A stretch of DNA of 64,000 nucleotides from Gracilaria domingensis. Lineage: Eukaryota; Rhodophyta; Florideophyceae; Gracilariales; Gracilariaceae. The notes beneath the pieces were generated by a model. It was not told the DNA's origin, ran no database searches, and saw only the letters and a program-made list of their open reading frames with translations. The stretch is from assembly GCA_022539475.1 (NCBI GenBank), contig VCMS01000247.1, forward strand, positions 19,596-83,595. Direction: 5' to 3'. The translations under genes were made by a program, and so were the position numbers. Numbering within the stretch: position 1 is the first letter of the stretch; the number at the start of each line of letters is the position of its first letter. Shown in pieces: positions 46,445-58,300 of this stretch.

Positions 46445-47730
46445 ATTGAACTAATCATTTTGAAAAAAAGGACCCATTTTATGCCTTCTATTTGATTCAT
46501 TTCACATCCTAATTGCCGTCCATCTACATTCCACTTTTTAAAAAGTTTTCTTGTAGGGTCAGTCCACCTCGGCAAGTGGCATTGGAAATAGGAGAGTGAA
46601 ATGTTGAAGTGCTAGGAAGTTTCCTCCATGATGCGTCAACTGTGCTCATCTTAGTATACTACGGCATCCTTGAGTGTTGGAAGGGTATATGAGTTTACTT
46701 CCTCTTCTCTTGCTTCGATGAGATCTGTCGCTGTGATTGGAACCATATAATTCCTGCCGTCGACAGGCTGATGGTAAATGAATGCAGCCTTTTTTGTTGC
46801 GATTCAGGAGGTCTAAGATGATTTTTTTCGCTGTTTTATATGTTTTTCTGGACTGTTGGAGTGTTTGATGTTACGAAATGAGACTAAAACGGTTGTTGCG
46901 AAACAGTTTTGGTTGGCGCGAGAAGGTTTGAATTAAGAGAGATAGTTCAATTGGAGTCAAATCTTGCTTGAGACGTATTCATATCTTTCGACGTAAGGGA
47001 TTGTTGCGCATGATTCGAGCGCCGAATAAAAGGTGGAGTTTTTCAATCGACGACATAGTACCAAGACTACAGAGAATATCACTTTCTTAAGAAAGGGAAG
47101 CTTCCCGATGAGAGCAGTGCAGAGCTTCATCGTTCGTCTTCTTCTTCCCCGGAACACCCGTTTTCGCAGCTGAAATGCGTAAATTATCCCCGTACACGCT
47201 GCTGCGTGAACAAAACTAAGCACTCAGGGCCTGTTTGAGTTATCGAGAGTTGCGAGATTCACGTAGTACTTGAGTAATGTTCACTCTGCAGTAGCGTGAA
47301 CTTCACGCTGCCAGTAGATTGGGCTCGCTCACGCCCTTGAACGCTCTAGCCGAGTGGTGTGGATGGAGATAACTATTCGCCGGTTTGACCCTCTTAAGAT
47401 TCGTATGGAGTTCTCCACTCCTAACTGGCATAGCTCAACGGCCGGACCATGTTCTGCCCCAAAAGCTGTGCGTGTTCACTCCTTCTCAAATAAGGAAAAC
47501 ACGCACTACTCAAGCTGATCCGAGCTTGTTTACGAGTGATGAAGGTAATGAAATTATATTGTCTCCAATGAATCTCCCCAATCAAAGCCTGACCACGAGC
47601 ATGCTAAACCCTCGGCACCAGACTGGACTAATTCGCAATCACTCGACACCAATACAATGCCACACTTAGAGAAGAAATCAGACTCTCAATGTCCCGCGGA
47701 TGAAGATGTAAAAAAAGAACACCGCTCACA
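46445..47730. other. No gene recognised
   Basis: Mostly AT-rich. Frames at 47385-47669 and 47657-47911 precede the piggyBac-like relic and may be its leader or N-terminus in other registers, but they show no motif. Confidence 0.4.
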
Positions 47731-50483
47731 TTGTCAGTCTCAACATATCTACGTGCTTTCAAAGAAACAAGCAATATGCAGAGCAGCGATTATGATCCAT
47801 CTCTCAACGTTAACGACTTTATCGATCTGTTGCAGAGCAAACAAGAAACAAATTCATCGTTACTCACTTGTGAAACTAATATTACTGACGGCGAGATTAC
47901 TCAGCTCCTGAAATCACGAGAAGATTTTTAGGCGTCATATTCGATAGACCGCATTCCAAATGCAGTGGAGGCAAACCAGACAGCCATTGAAGATTTCTGG
48001 TCAAGTTTTTCGCTTGATCCGACTGATTTGATGGAAGAAGACAGAGTAGAAACCGAAGATATGGAGACCTCTCATTTAGGAAAGTGTAAATCGACAGCCA
48101 GAACTTTGTGAAGCTCAGCGTATTAGTGCTCTACGAGAATGGAAATATGATGACGCGTTCAGTGACACCACGATTAAGATCGACATGTTGATTCATTTCT
48201 CGGTCATTGATTTGTTGTTGAATCGAACAAAGTATTCGACAACGTACTCAATGAGCTACGAGTGACAGAAAAGAGCTATGTAACGGATGATGCATATATA
48301 ACCAGAGTGGCAGTTTTTGATGTCTTCTTGCCACCGTTTCTTCTGGAAAAGCTCCAAGCGTATGTGTATAGCGTACTTGGTAAACCGAAAAGGCCACGTG
48401 TGACGCCAATTGAACTTAAAGAAGTGATAATCACCTTTGTTCTAGCAGTTTCTAATGGCACTTGTGTTTCCGTGATGATTTCTTTAAAGCAGCGGGAGTT
48501 CTATCTTCAACCAGAAATATCTGGCCACCGGTACAATGAAGTCTAGTCGGCATTAAGCGCTACAACCAGAAGGCGTGCAAGAGTTCAAAACTACGCTGTG
48601 GGATGGTTGAACAAAACAGGGGCATGGAATGAATTAATCACAGAGCTTGAACAAGATCTCTCTGCAGTTACCCTAAAGTATCTTTACATACCAGGACAAA
48701 CCATTCTTGGCTTAGATAGCAACCAGCAGCGCTTGGGATCAAAGGCTGTGACTGAGCTCACTATAATATCACACGTGAATAGTCCGCAGAGATCCTTAAG
48801 AGCCGTTAAAAACGCTTTTTGTCCAACGTTAAGTTCCGCGTTCTTGGCATGCCACTTCTCAAGACCTAGGCAAAAGACTATACATGTATGGGAGCGGTTA
48901 TTTCAGCTAGCGCGGGGCACAGCAACCGGGGCTCTCTTAATGCCATGACGGACGCAATAATCGCTGCATACTGAGGATAAAATTGTAAATGGAACCATCG
49001 ATTTCATACAAAACTGGATTGGCGATGCTGGAATAAGAACCCGTAAATGAAGCCTGGAGTACCCTTTCTTTTTTGGTGAAGGACGTATTCCATGAAATTC
49101 CAGGGCGTAGTCGTCGAAGAAAAAGGGTGCAGAGCGGTCTACAGTACAGTTCGATCCCCAACACGGAAGGAGGAAGGAAAGGTCAAGCAATCGTGTATGC
49201 TGAGAGCTATTTCGGAGGGATAGCATCGGTTTATCAAAAGAACATAAATATGCTTTTAGCTAACTAGTTTACACTTATTCCAAAGACAAAGTTTCTATCG
49301 CGACCACTAGATACAAGCTCTTCGCAGACAAATCGCGAGGTATACTGCTTCAAGGAGAATTATGAATCTTCTTCTTGTCTGACAGGGAGTACAAGGATGC
49401 CGGAGACGGAAGAGGGTGCTGATTTGTCGTCATTGAAGTTATATTTGGCTGCGAGCCAAGTTCACGAGTATACAGTTTTGCAGTCCGAAGATATGGGGTG
49501 GTTCATAGCCCGAGCTTTTCAATTTACCTCTCGCACTATACGTTCATTCTTTCGAGCACATGCGTGAGACAAAGACAAAAATTTGAAATCTAATCAGATT
49601 TTCTCAGTGGAAATTGCTTGCATCAAGGAGCGACGTGTGTTCCAACCAGTAGAGATGAAAAAAGGGTACTGATTCGGGGAAAGTGGACTTCAGTATTAGA
49701 TACATTAGAGATGAAGCAAACCAACTCACCCACCGAGATGGAAGTGAATGCGGCCCATGAAAAAATAATGAATGCAAGCAATGCTTTGCTTCAGAGCCTT
49801 CGAAAAGATTCTTGGGACTCAATAATGAGCGCTTTTGGACACACACCAGGAAGCAACACCACAAAACAAGTTATGAAACACACGATAATGCATATCAAGA
49901 ATGATGTGACAACGGTAGAAGCATACCCACAGACTCGACCTAGGCGTATCGTACACTTCTGCACAAAGCTTCACTGGACGCGTGGTTCACGAAGCCGCTA
50001 ATGGCGACAGCTGGAATGGAGGAGGATTCAGTAAATAAATGAAGGGTTTTGAACAGCCTACTCAATTTCTTTCAAACCAATCGCGTGACATGTGAGAACG
50101 ACATTCAAACCAGCATGCGCTTGTGTAACAAGCACGAGAATAATTACACAATTCTACGGATTCGGACTGTTAGTTTGATTGGAGCGAAGAGAACCGCCCT
50201 TCTTGCAAGGAGTCCAGATGGAATAGTGGCACTATCTGACATCAACTGTGGCATCACTGTAGCGGCATTAGAGACCAAGACGATGACCTCACTTAGGACA
50301 ACCAAGGAAGCTGAAAACCTACTGGAATCCTATAGTCCGATAGTGAGCACAAAGAACATCGGATTTTCAGAATACGATACAAATCTTTTTCAAAAATTAG
50401 TTCCAAGCACAGAGTACCCTTCTCACTGCGCGCATTTTGGACCAGATTTTATTCCGGACTTTTTCCCTCCAATTCTTCTCTAA
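47731..50483 (+). pseudogene. piggyBac-like transposase relic followed by a YqaJ-like nuclease domain
   Basis: The plus frames, with many breaks, read in order: an acidic leader (47731-47931); a transposase segment at 48262-48546 (FDVFLPPFLLEKLQAYVYSV, PRVTPIELKEVIITFVLAVS, SGHRYNEV, resembling the N-terminal part of the DDE_Tnp_1_7 domain); 48598-48948 (VGWLNKTGAWNELITELEQD, YLYIPGQTILGLD, VTELTIISHVNSP, ATGALLMP); 49135-49510 with GGIASVYQKNINM, LIPKTKF and WFIARAFQFTSRT; and 49930-50483 with KASLDAWF-type sequence, LLARSPDGIVAL and AALETKTM. The last two motifs, SPDG and E-X-K, are the core of YqaJ/lambda-exonuclease-like PD-(D/E)XK nucleases. About six breaks make it dead. The piggyBac label is less certain than the nuclease. 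Confidence 0.55.
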
Positions 50484-50639
50484 TCGAAATGACTCCATCG
50501 CACCCCTTTGTCATGAAGCAACGCCAGCCAAACTTTCCGCAGTAGCGACGAATATTTGCGTCATATGACACCGTGACCCACTACACAGCTCTCGAGCCTC
50601 GGACGGCGAAGATTGGCATATGTTTTGCCAATATGGTGC

Positions 50640-51340
50640 CCTCAGTGCGGTGGCAAGCTATTCAGCACAAAAAACGCATCGGACGCCAAGCAAGGCACCC
50701 TACTAATCCAAAGGAAGCATTGAAACTGTTGCAAGAAGAGCGTGGTCTGCGCGATGTATCCCGTACGACTGGAGTGAGCCTGTCTACCGTAGAGCGTATG
50801 AAAAAAATGTTCAAAGAACGTAGTCCTCAGCCTAACCCCATTGTCAAATCAATTGCTCCACCCGGTGGACGACCTAAGATAACAAAAGGAGAGCGCTCTC
50901 TCATCAATGAGCGTCTAACTGTAGCTGCGGAGAGGGATTTTGCGGTTCACCATTTTAATTTGAAACACGTGCTGGACTGAATTGCAGCGAAGGATTGCAA
51001 GGGATACAAGAATGGAGTCACCAGCAGTGACGCAATTCAAAACTACAGAGCGTTGAATAGATACATAACGTATAAACGCACGAAAAAGCGGGAGCAAACC
51101 AAGCTGGCTGCCAAGTCCTACGAGCATGTTGAGACCATTTTTGCCGTCCTAGAGAAGCTCGAAAATCATAATCCCGTTATACTAAAGAATCCGAACTGCA
51201 TGTAGAACATGGACGAAAAAAGAATTGATAACATTCTTGGAAAGTCACTAAAAGTTTTCTCATCGTCAGCTGTCCACCAAATCAACACTTGTTGCTCTCA
51301 GTAAAAGACGCAGGGCTTCTACCTGCTCACAGGAGCTGCG
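50640..51340 (+). pseudogene. Pogo-like transposase relic 3 (N-terminal part)
   Basis: A frame to 50980 reads NPKEALKLLQEERGLRDVSR and TTGVSLSTVERMKK, a Psq/CENP-B-type helix-turn-helix, then GGRPKITKGERSLINERL, alignable with the segment RPTVLTKGEEQLI of relic 2. After a TGA the same frame reads AIQNYRALNRYITYKRTKKR and EQTKLAAKSYEHVETIFAVL, then NPNCM, stop, NMDEKRID, where NMDE would hold the first catalytic D. The rest of the DDE domain is missing and the copia relic on the opposite strand begins about 300 bases on. Confidence 0.6.
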
Positions 51341-51636
51341 ATCGAGAAACAGCGCCGGCTCTGACACAAGTCAGATGCTTTAGCAGTAGATAGTTTACTG
51401 CGCGACGGTAGTTTCTGCCAGAGAAGGAGGCGAACGAAAAGGCACTTCTATCTATAACAGGTGCATAACTATCCGGCCCAATACAAACACTTGTCAATAC
51501 ACTAAAATGTATCGATAGTAACAAAGGTGTAATTTTGACGTCCGATACATAGCTGTGAGGAATTCTTAACACTCGGTACTTTTCTATACGTCAACAATGC
51601 GACATCATCGTAGGATCCATTATTGTACAGTAACTT

Positions 51637-53107
51637 CTACTCTATCAGTGTCCAGCAGTTGTTCCACTTGTTTGCAGCCGGTGGTCTTCGTCATACCATC
51701 TGCGGGATTGTCTTTATCCCTAATCCAGCCAATGTCGCTTATTTCTTGCGATGAGTAAGCCTCTCGAGCAGCTTGTATGCCGATCAGTAGTCACTTTTCA
51801 GTCGAGGTACTGTTCTTGATTAATGTATTAAACACCGAATCACTGTCCTTGTACATAATCAGAGGTATTTGGCGCTCCAGCATTCGTTCCAATTCACGCT
51901 TCAGGAAGTATGCCAAGTCAAATGCGTCCGCGAACGCATATAGTTCAGCGGGACGGATCTCATTCTTCGGGGACTGCGGTAGCTGGCTGGAGTAATGAAT
52001 CAAGTTATGGTGTTCCGGCTTATGAGAGAAAGCCACCAAGAACCCAAGTTGCAAATGGAGTGAAGGGGTGTTTGCAAATGAACTATTACTGTAGACCTTG
52101 ATGCATGAGCTGTCCATGGAAAGCCTCTGCTGAATAATTCTTCGAGATGCGGTTGCGTGTATGCGGCGAATCAGATCATTTTTCTTTGTGATATGCGTCC
52201 GTCCGAACATCAGTTCCGTCACTTGAGTCAACAGGTTAATGGAAGCGGCAATATCTGGTCGTGTGTGTATGAGCCAAGCGAGCTCCTGAGGCTTCGGTCG
52301 GAAGTCTATTAATAATGCGGTGTTTGGCCGGGCATGTATGCGAGGTGAAAATGGTTTTTGATGTAACTTGTAGCCATTCTTGTACTGAGTGATCTCAATG
52401 CTAGGAGATTTAAACTTTTTGTAAATGGGCGGTTTGGAGTCGAATACTTGCTCTGCTAGACCAGAGGACGTTTCGAATTCACTGTTTCCGGTACTGACGC
52501 TTTCATCCACATAAGCACCTGACGCTCCACCTAGCTTGCCGTTGATAGTGCGAAAGAAAAGTGAAAGGTAATCGGCTGTTGACACCATCACTAAATCACT
52601 GCGTAAATGGTTCGCAAATGTTGCCTTCCAATACTCTTCGGAATCCGTCGAACCATACATTGGTTCTAAGAGCTTTCAAAGTTGATTCTCAGACAGGCAG
52701 AATTTCTTCGTCGGTCTTACGTATATGTCGTGCATCAGCTTCCCAGCGGACTGCAAGTAGGCTTGCGATACATCTTTCGACCAAATTGGGTATCGAAACA
52801 AAGCTGCAAATGCGGTTGGTAGGCGAACAGAAGATTGTTTCAGCGTAGTTGTGTTATGAGCAAGCATATGTTTTTCATGACTGGTGTGTCCTTCTACAAT
52901 AAATCGAGCCTTGTAAACTTCATTATCGGTTTCCGTGTCCTTTATGCTAAGGGCGAATCGTCCGCCCATGATGTTGTGACACACCTTAGGGTCCAAATCC
53001 TCTCTGCATACTACTTCGTAGACGCCTGGTTTTGCAAGACCTGCGAGCTCCTCCGCTTTTGCATCATCGAAGAGCTGGAGGTTTCCACGTCTGTTCGAGG
53101 GGTATAA
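51637..53107 (-). pseudogene. Second Ty1/copia relic: RT-RNase H fragment
   Basis: One minus-strand frame spans the whole segment with only two in-frame stops (TGA at 52676-52678, TAG at 51791-51793). It opens with LFDDAKAEELAGLAKPGVYE and MGGRFALSIKDTETDNEVYK, the start of a copia reverse transcriptase, then YKARFIVEGHTSH, WSKDVSQAYLQSAGKLMHDI and IYVRP. The YVDD region reads AYVDESV. RNase H follows: KPQELAWLIHTRPDIAASIN, CIKVYSNSSFAN, AELYAFADAFD, and after the second stop DIGWIRDKDNPADGMTK. It differs strongly in sequence from the copia element at 2.07-7.28 kb, so it belongs to another family. No LTR, integrase or gag was found. Confidence 0.8.
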
Positions 53108-53800
53108 TATTTCCGTTATATGGACGGAGGAAGTCGAGGGGCACTTGAAATAATTTAATCCAGGCGCAAGACGTTGTAGATGTTGGTCATTGTGCTCTGG
53201 TGGGTTGTGGATTACATGCGTGATATTCGTCTGTGTTTCCGGGATGCTAGTTTACAGTCCAAAAATCGCAGAAGAAAAATGCTAGTATTTCATATGTTAA
53301 ATTGCGATTAGTGGAAGTTTGAAGTGGAAGAAAAACTAGAGTAAACTCCAGATTCTGCAGTATGGTTTGAATGGAATACTAGGCTTGACTTTCGAACTAC
53401 GAGCTATTTCTAAGAAATATGAAAGTTGCTAGAATCTTAGAACTAACTTCCATTTCTGCTAGTTCACTAGTACTACCGGTCCATCGGTCCAAAAGAGCCA
53501 TCGGTCCGAAAGCACGGTGGAAGTTCCATCCTAGCAGAAATGAATGTTATTGATGCAGTATTGCAGGTTCATGCAAGGTATAGCACCACATGAAAACAGG
53601 TCCAAACCGGTCATCGTACACATCTCCACCCTACTTCCCACCCCCGAAAATCCATTCTGACATCACCAAAGAAGCCCTGTATCATTTGGAAGACAATTAC
53701 GTATCGAAACTCACCGAATAGATACCCTGAAAATGCTCTCGTTGCCCTCAATGTAGACATCCCCTTGGTTAGTTTTCTGTTGCCTAGTCTCTTCGTCCAT
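53108..53800. other. No gene recognised; possible element terminus
   Basis: CACTAG at 53465-53470 is followed by two direct copies of CCATCGGTCC (53481-53490 and 53498-53507). TTTCTGCTAG at about 53452-53461 has an inverted partner, CTAGCAGAAA, near 53531-53540. GCTAG recurs about five times between 53245 and 53540. Sequence composition changes towards C-rich after about 53600. This could be the left end of the KDZ-like block, but no partner terminus is visible. Confidence 0.25.
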
Positions 53801-53825
53801 CCCAACATGGAAATAAACACACTTA

Positions 53826-55016
53826 CCTCAACATTCTTCGCCATCTTCATCTCCCCAACTCCCTCGAAAACATCTCATCTGCACAATTTCCAGCACCGCC
53901 ACCGATCCATTGCCATCCAACGCACCTGCACATGCACAAACACAAGCTAGTCAAATACTCCGTTAGATACTTTTCCATCTTCGAAACTTTCCCAAATGCA
54001 CACTTATCTACTTACCATGTGTCCCTACCTCACCGATAGCCTCGAAAACACGACTCAAACTGTCCCGAAAATCCTGCACATACACATAAAACAGTAACCA
54101 GTTAGCATTCTTATCAGAACTCGAACAAAAAACATCTCGTACTTACCCCGACGCGTACCTTGCCATCCACACCGAACTCTGACGAACAAGAATTTGGAGT
54201 AATGGCAAAGAATGATTACCTGGAAGGCCTCCGTTGAGGTAATCATTCTTTCCATGACCCCAAACTCTTGTTCGTCAGAGTTCAGGGTCATTAGCATGAT
54301 TCCTCTAGAAACCCAACCACCCAGCCACATCGTAACCATTCTCCCTTTTCCACTTCACCTCAAAAAACACGTTACACATAGGAAACGAAGTAAACCACCG
54401 CCTTCCGCCCCATCCCCATTCCACTTCCAATCCAAAGATCCCGCACGCTATAACTCCATGAACCTATCGCGCTCATTCTCGCAAACAGCCCCCGCCGCGC
54501 AGCCACATATCCCGTTAGCTAACTCTTCGCTCTTCGAAACATTCTCAAATGAACACTCATCTACTTACCATGTGTCCCCTACCTCACCAATACCCTCGAC
54601 AACACGCATCAAACTGTCCTAAAAGCCCTACGCATACGCATACAACATTATCCAGTTAGCATTCACATCAAAAGTCGAACAAAAAGCTTCTCAAACTTAC
54701 CCATAGGCCCCCGCCCAAGACATTCACGCTAACCTGCTTCCAAATCCTCTCCGTGCGTCTCGCAAAATCACGTAACGTTCCGCAGTTAGACTTCGCAAAC
54801 ACCATCAGCATCAAAAGGTCTCACTTACATTGAACCCATTCAGTACGCATCCCAAACATAAAAAACCTGAACTACTCCGGTTCCAATTTAAAGATTCCGC
54901 ATGCTGCAGCTTCATGAACCTGTCGCGCTCATTCTCGCACACAGCCGCCGCCGCGCAAAAACACTGGTCAGAGTCGCGCATATTCGCCATATCAAACATT
55001 TACGCCTCGACTTACC
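53826..55016 (-). pseudogene. Spliced minus-strand gene with tandemly duplicated exons
   Basis: Seven GTAAGT donor sites occur on the minus strand (hexamers at 55010, 54823, 54695, 54563, 54141, 54010 and 53821 in plus coordinates). Donor pairs 54695/54141 and 54563/54010 sit in homologous sequence about 554 bases apart, so the exon set is tandemly duplicated. One intron is fully readable: GTAAGT ending at 54146, branch site TGCTAAC, acceptor TGTGCAG, about 73 nt long, followed by an exon reading DFRDSLSRVFEAIGEVGTH. The other copy of this exon reads GF, stop, DSLMRVVEGIGEVG. Another duplicated exon reads CENERDRFMKLQHAESLNW (about 54885-54962), with a stop in its second copy (54425-54505). 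The protein is unknown to me. One repeat unit may still be functional. Confidence 0.55.
54174..54283. repeat. 47-bp arm palindrome
   Basis: The left arm (54174-54221) and right arm (54237-54283) are inverted copies with three mismatches and a one-base gap; the loop is 15 bases. The outer part, GAACTCTGACGAACAAGA, is a perfect match. It lies inside the second copy of the duplicated exon region and roughly accounts for the length difference between the two copies, so it is probably a later insertion. Confidence 0.75.
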
Positions 55017-55247
55017 TGTTTCGCACGTTTCACATCCCAGAACAGGACTCTGAGAGGCAACGCCACTGAAGCTCACAGAAGAAGAACTTCAATCGCAGCC
55101 ACACTGTACGTCAATCATCGCCGGCCGCGTAATGCGCCGTCCGCGAAAATTTTTGAAAGTTGTGTTCAGAAAAGTTCGAAATCCTCCCCACACTGAAACA
55201 TGCAGGAAAGGTACGTAAACGATCACGTGCACGGTGAAGTTGGTGGC

Positions 55248-55266
55248 GTATAAACACACTTTATAC
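55248..55266. promoter_or_regulatory. Divergent twin TATA boxes
   Basis: GTATAAA (55248-55254) and its exact inverse TTTATAC (55260-55266) are separated by CACAC. The plus-strand box lies about 115 bases before the transposase ATG at 55368, and the minus-strand box faces the spliced gene ending its first visible exon at 55016. The arrangement is that of a bidirectional core promoter. Function is inferred from position. Confidence 0.5.
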
Positions 55267-55367
55267 CCTCCCCTGCACGGTGCTCCAAGATTCTGCGCCG
55301 CACCATCACCACCGACCTCCCTCTGCAAGCAACTTCCCTCACTACTTTCATACCCTCTCACCCAGCC

Positions 55368-58300
55368 ATGCACAACTGTTGTTTCCCCCGCTGCTCATTC
55401 CATACACAGTCCCTCGCCTCTCTCGCCCAGCATCAGAAGCGATGCAGACACAGGAATGACCCAAACCCGTTTCTCACCCCAACACCTCATCGAGGATCCC
55501 ACTTCCCTCCCCGAACCAAGCGCCGCAGACTCAACAACACCGAACCCCCTTCCTTCCCCCCCTCTAACCGCCCGTCCGATAACGTAGCACTCGCAGACGA
55601 CGACCCCTATCTCCAGGAACAGCTTGCTCTCTCCCTACGCTCATCCGACGCAGCACAGATACTCAGCCCGCATCACCAACTCGCCTCCCAGTCCCCTTCC
55701 ACAGGCTCAGGTAACGCCTTCTCCCCCTCTCCACCCTCACAGAAAGACCACATCCATAACCTCGTCACCTACATATCCTCCATCGCCACAAAACTCGGAA
55801 AGCGTTCTGCTGACGAGCTCATCAACATTCTCAAGCAATCCACCTTTCCCTCTTCCCTCTTCCAGACCTCCATCACTTCCGCTGCCGAATGTCTGAAACT
55901 GCACTCCAAAATCTTCGAAGAAACAGTCAGCTCCATTGGGTTCACCTCAACCATCATCCATGACAAAAACCATAACTTCTCCGCCACCCTCTACCTCAGG
56001 GACCCCGTTCAGGTTCTCCTACAACAACTTCGTCTCGCATCCCACAGCAACTCCTTCTTTCATCCAGTCAAACAAGCTTCAAGAACAGGAACTACCGCAA
56101 TCGCACACCCTATGGCTTCGGAACTCGGCCGCCATTTCGTCCCGACTATCAAGAGGCACATCATGCATTCTCCGGACCCCGACGTCATCTGGCACGATCC
56201 CAGTATCACCGGCACAGACTCGTTCGTCGGCCTCGTTCAACTATATTCAGACAAGTCTTCCACCTCTTTGAAAAGTTCTTCTGTTACGTCGTATCCTCTT
56301 CACATCACCCTCCTCAATTTCAATGACTCCTTCCGCAGAAAGTGCATCACGCAGAACTACACACTCGTCGGATACATACCCACATCCTTCACCTCCGACT
56401 CGTCCTCCACTGACACAGATTCCTTGGAAGTCGCTCCCTCAACCCCCAGCGTCACCCGCATTGTGCGCATGCAGCTCGTCCAGGAGTCCCTAGAAACCAT
56501 CCTCAAACCTCTGTATCATATCGGTATGAAGGGTTTTCCCTTCCGCGACGCCAAAGGAGTCCTTCGTCAATGCCATCCAGTCATCTCCAACTACAGCGCT
56601 GACATCCCCGAAGCCAAGGACATTCTCGCAGTACTTCATGGCACAAAGCCAAGCACACCCTGCCACCGGTGTCTCCTCCCTCGTTCAAAACTCAACCTCT
56701 ACCAACCTACTCTCACAGAGCGAACCCTCTCACACACTTTGCAAACCAGAAAAAGACATGATGACCTACTTCTCGAGGCAGATTCTGCTCTCCTCTCCCA
56801 TAGACCACGGGTTGCAAGGAACCTCAAAGAAGAAGCTGCAGAGCTTCTCCACTCCACCTCTCTCTCTCCATACAAGTCCTTTCTGGAATCTTACCCTCTT
56901 CTCAACATCTCTTCACTGCTCACTCCTTATTCAATCTTCTCCTTCGAGCCCCTTCACAACTTTCACCTTGGCATCTCTAAACTCATCAAACTCGCCACAA
57001 TCGAACGCCTGAAGTCCGATTCTCTTCACACTTCCGTGGGCTTCAATGGATCCTCCAGGTCGTTTCGGTCCATCAGAACATCTATTCTTACTCACGCCAA
57101 CTCCATCCTAGCTGACATCGAACGCTCGTTTCCGGCTCCAGGGCTTCATATTGATTTCTCGACATCTGAAAAGGGTAAGTCTCTCAACGGCTTCTTCACC
57201 ACTGACGGAATCAGAGGCATGCTAGAAGCAAAGGACTATCGCGCCCTCGACATGGTCTTCTCCTTCATCGGTGCATTCTTCGACCGTTGCTGCGGTGAAG
57301 TATCTCCCGCCCCAATAACCACCATTTTCACCTCTTACGTCGATCTCGTCAATAACGTTCTTCACTACCACACTGCCCCAGAATGGAGTGATGATCGCTT
57401 ACGCTCTTTGGAGACTCTCATCAAGAACTTCAAGACTCAAACTGTCTCAGTTTTGGGTCCATACCAGGCCTCCAACTTTCGTACTCTCAAATTCCATCTC
57501 CTGGATCACATCATTCCAGACATCCGTCGATACGGAGGCCTCCATTTCGGTGATGCAGGTGTGTACCAGCACGCCCATCTCCTCTTCAAGAACCACTACC
57601 GCCGTACCTCTCGCAGAAGATCAACTGCGCATAAGGAAACAGTGGACTCAATCCAAGAGTCGCAGGATTTCTTACACTCTATCTCGGTAAGGAAACACTT
57701 CTCCATGTCTACCAACTCGGCCAATCGTTTGTCGCAGCGGTGTCCCTCCATGGTTCGTGATGGTAGTTCATTCTCCCTCTTCGACATCATCACGGCCGAC
57801 AAGTATCTACGGTCCCATCCAAACGTCCCGTCATTTGCTCTCACAGATTTGTTCTCCAAAACTACATTGCAGTTCATCAACCAAATCTCTCGCGACGCCC
57901 TCTCTTCCTTCCGTACCCTAAGCTTAGAAACTCTTCAACCGTTGGACAACCCCCATGACATCAAAATCACCGTCGTTAACTCCGCTTACATTGTTTCTGG
58001 ATTCTGCCCCTCGCTGGATGACTACAATCGTCACTTTCAATGCATTAGACTGCGAGAGGTGGAGATCTCTTTGTGTGAACGTATTTTTGCAACCACTTCT
58101 TTCGGCCCTTCCAAGTCCCCAAAATTCTCTACCGTCCTGGTTAATGGAACTCCTCCTCCCGGTTGTGACTTCCCGACCGCATGTGTATGCAAAGTTTTTG
58201 CCCTGGTTTGCTTTAGCAGATGTAACCAAAGCAATTCCGATTCAGAATTTGCCTTTGTTCGCTTCTTCGAGGTAACGGAGCCGTTGGATAACATTGACGA

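Noticed and set aside
53821-53826. Continuation of the spliced minus gene through donor 53821
   Set aside because: In the phase set by the preceding exon a TGA falls just before this donor, so the gene may end there. The downstream 79-codon frame was not called.
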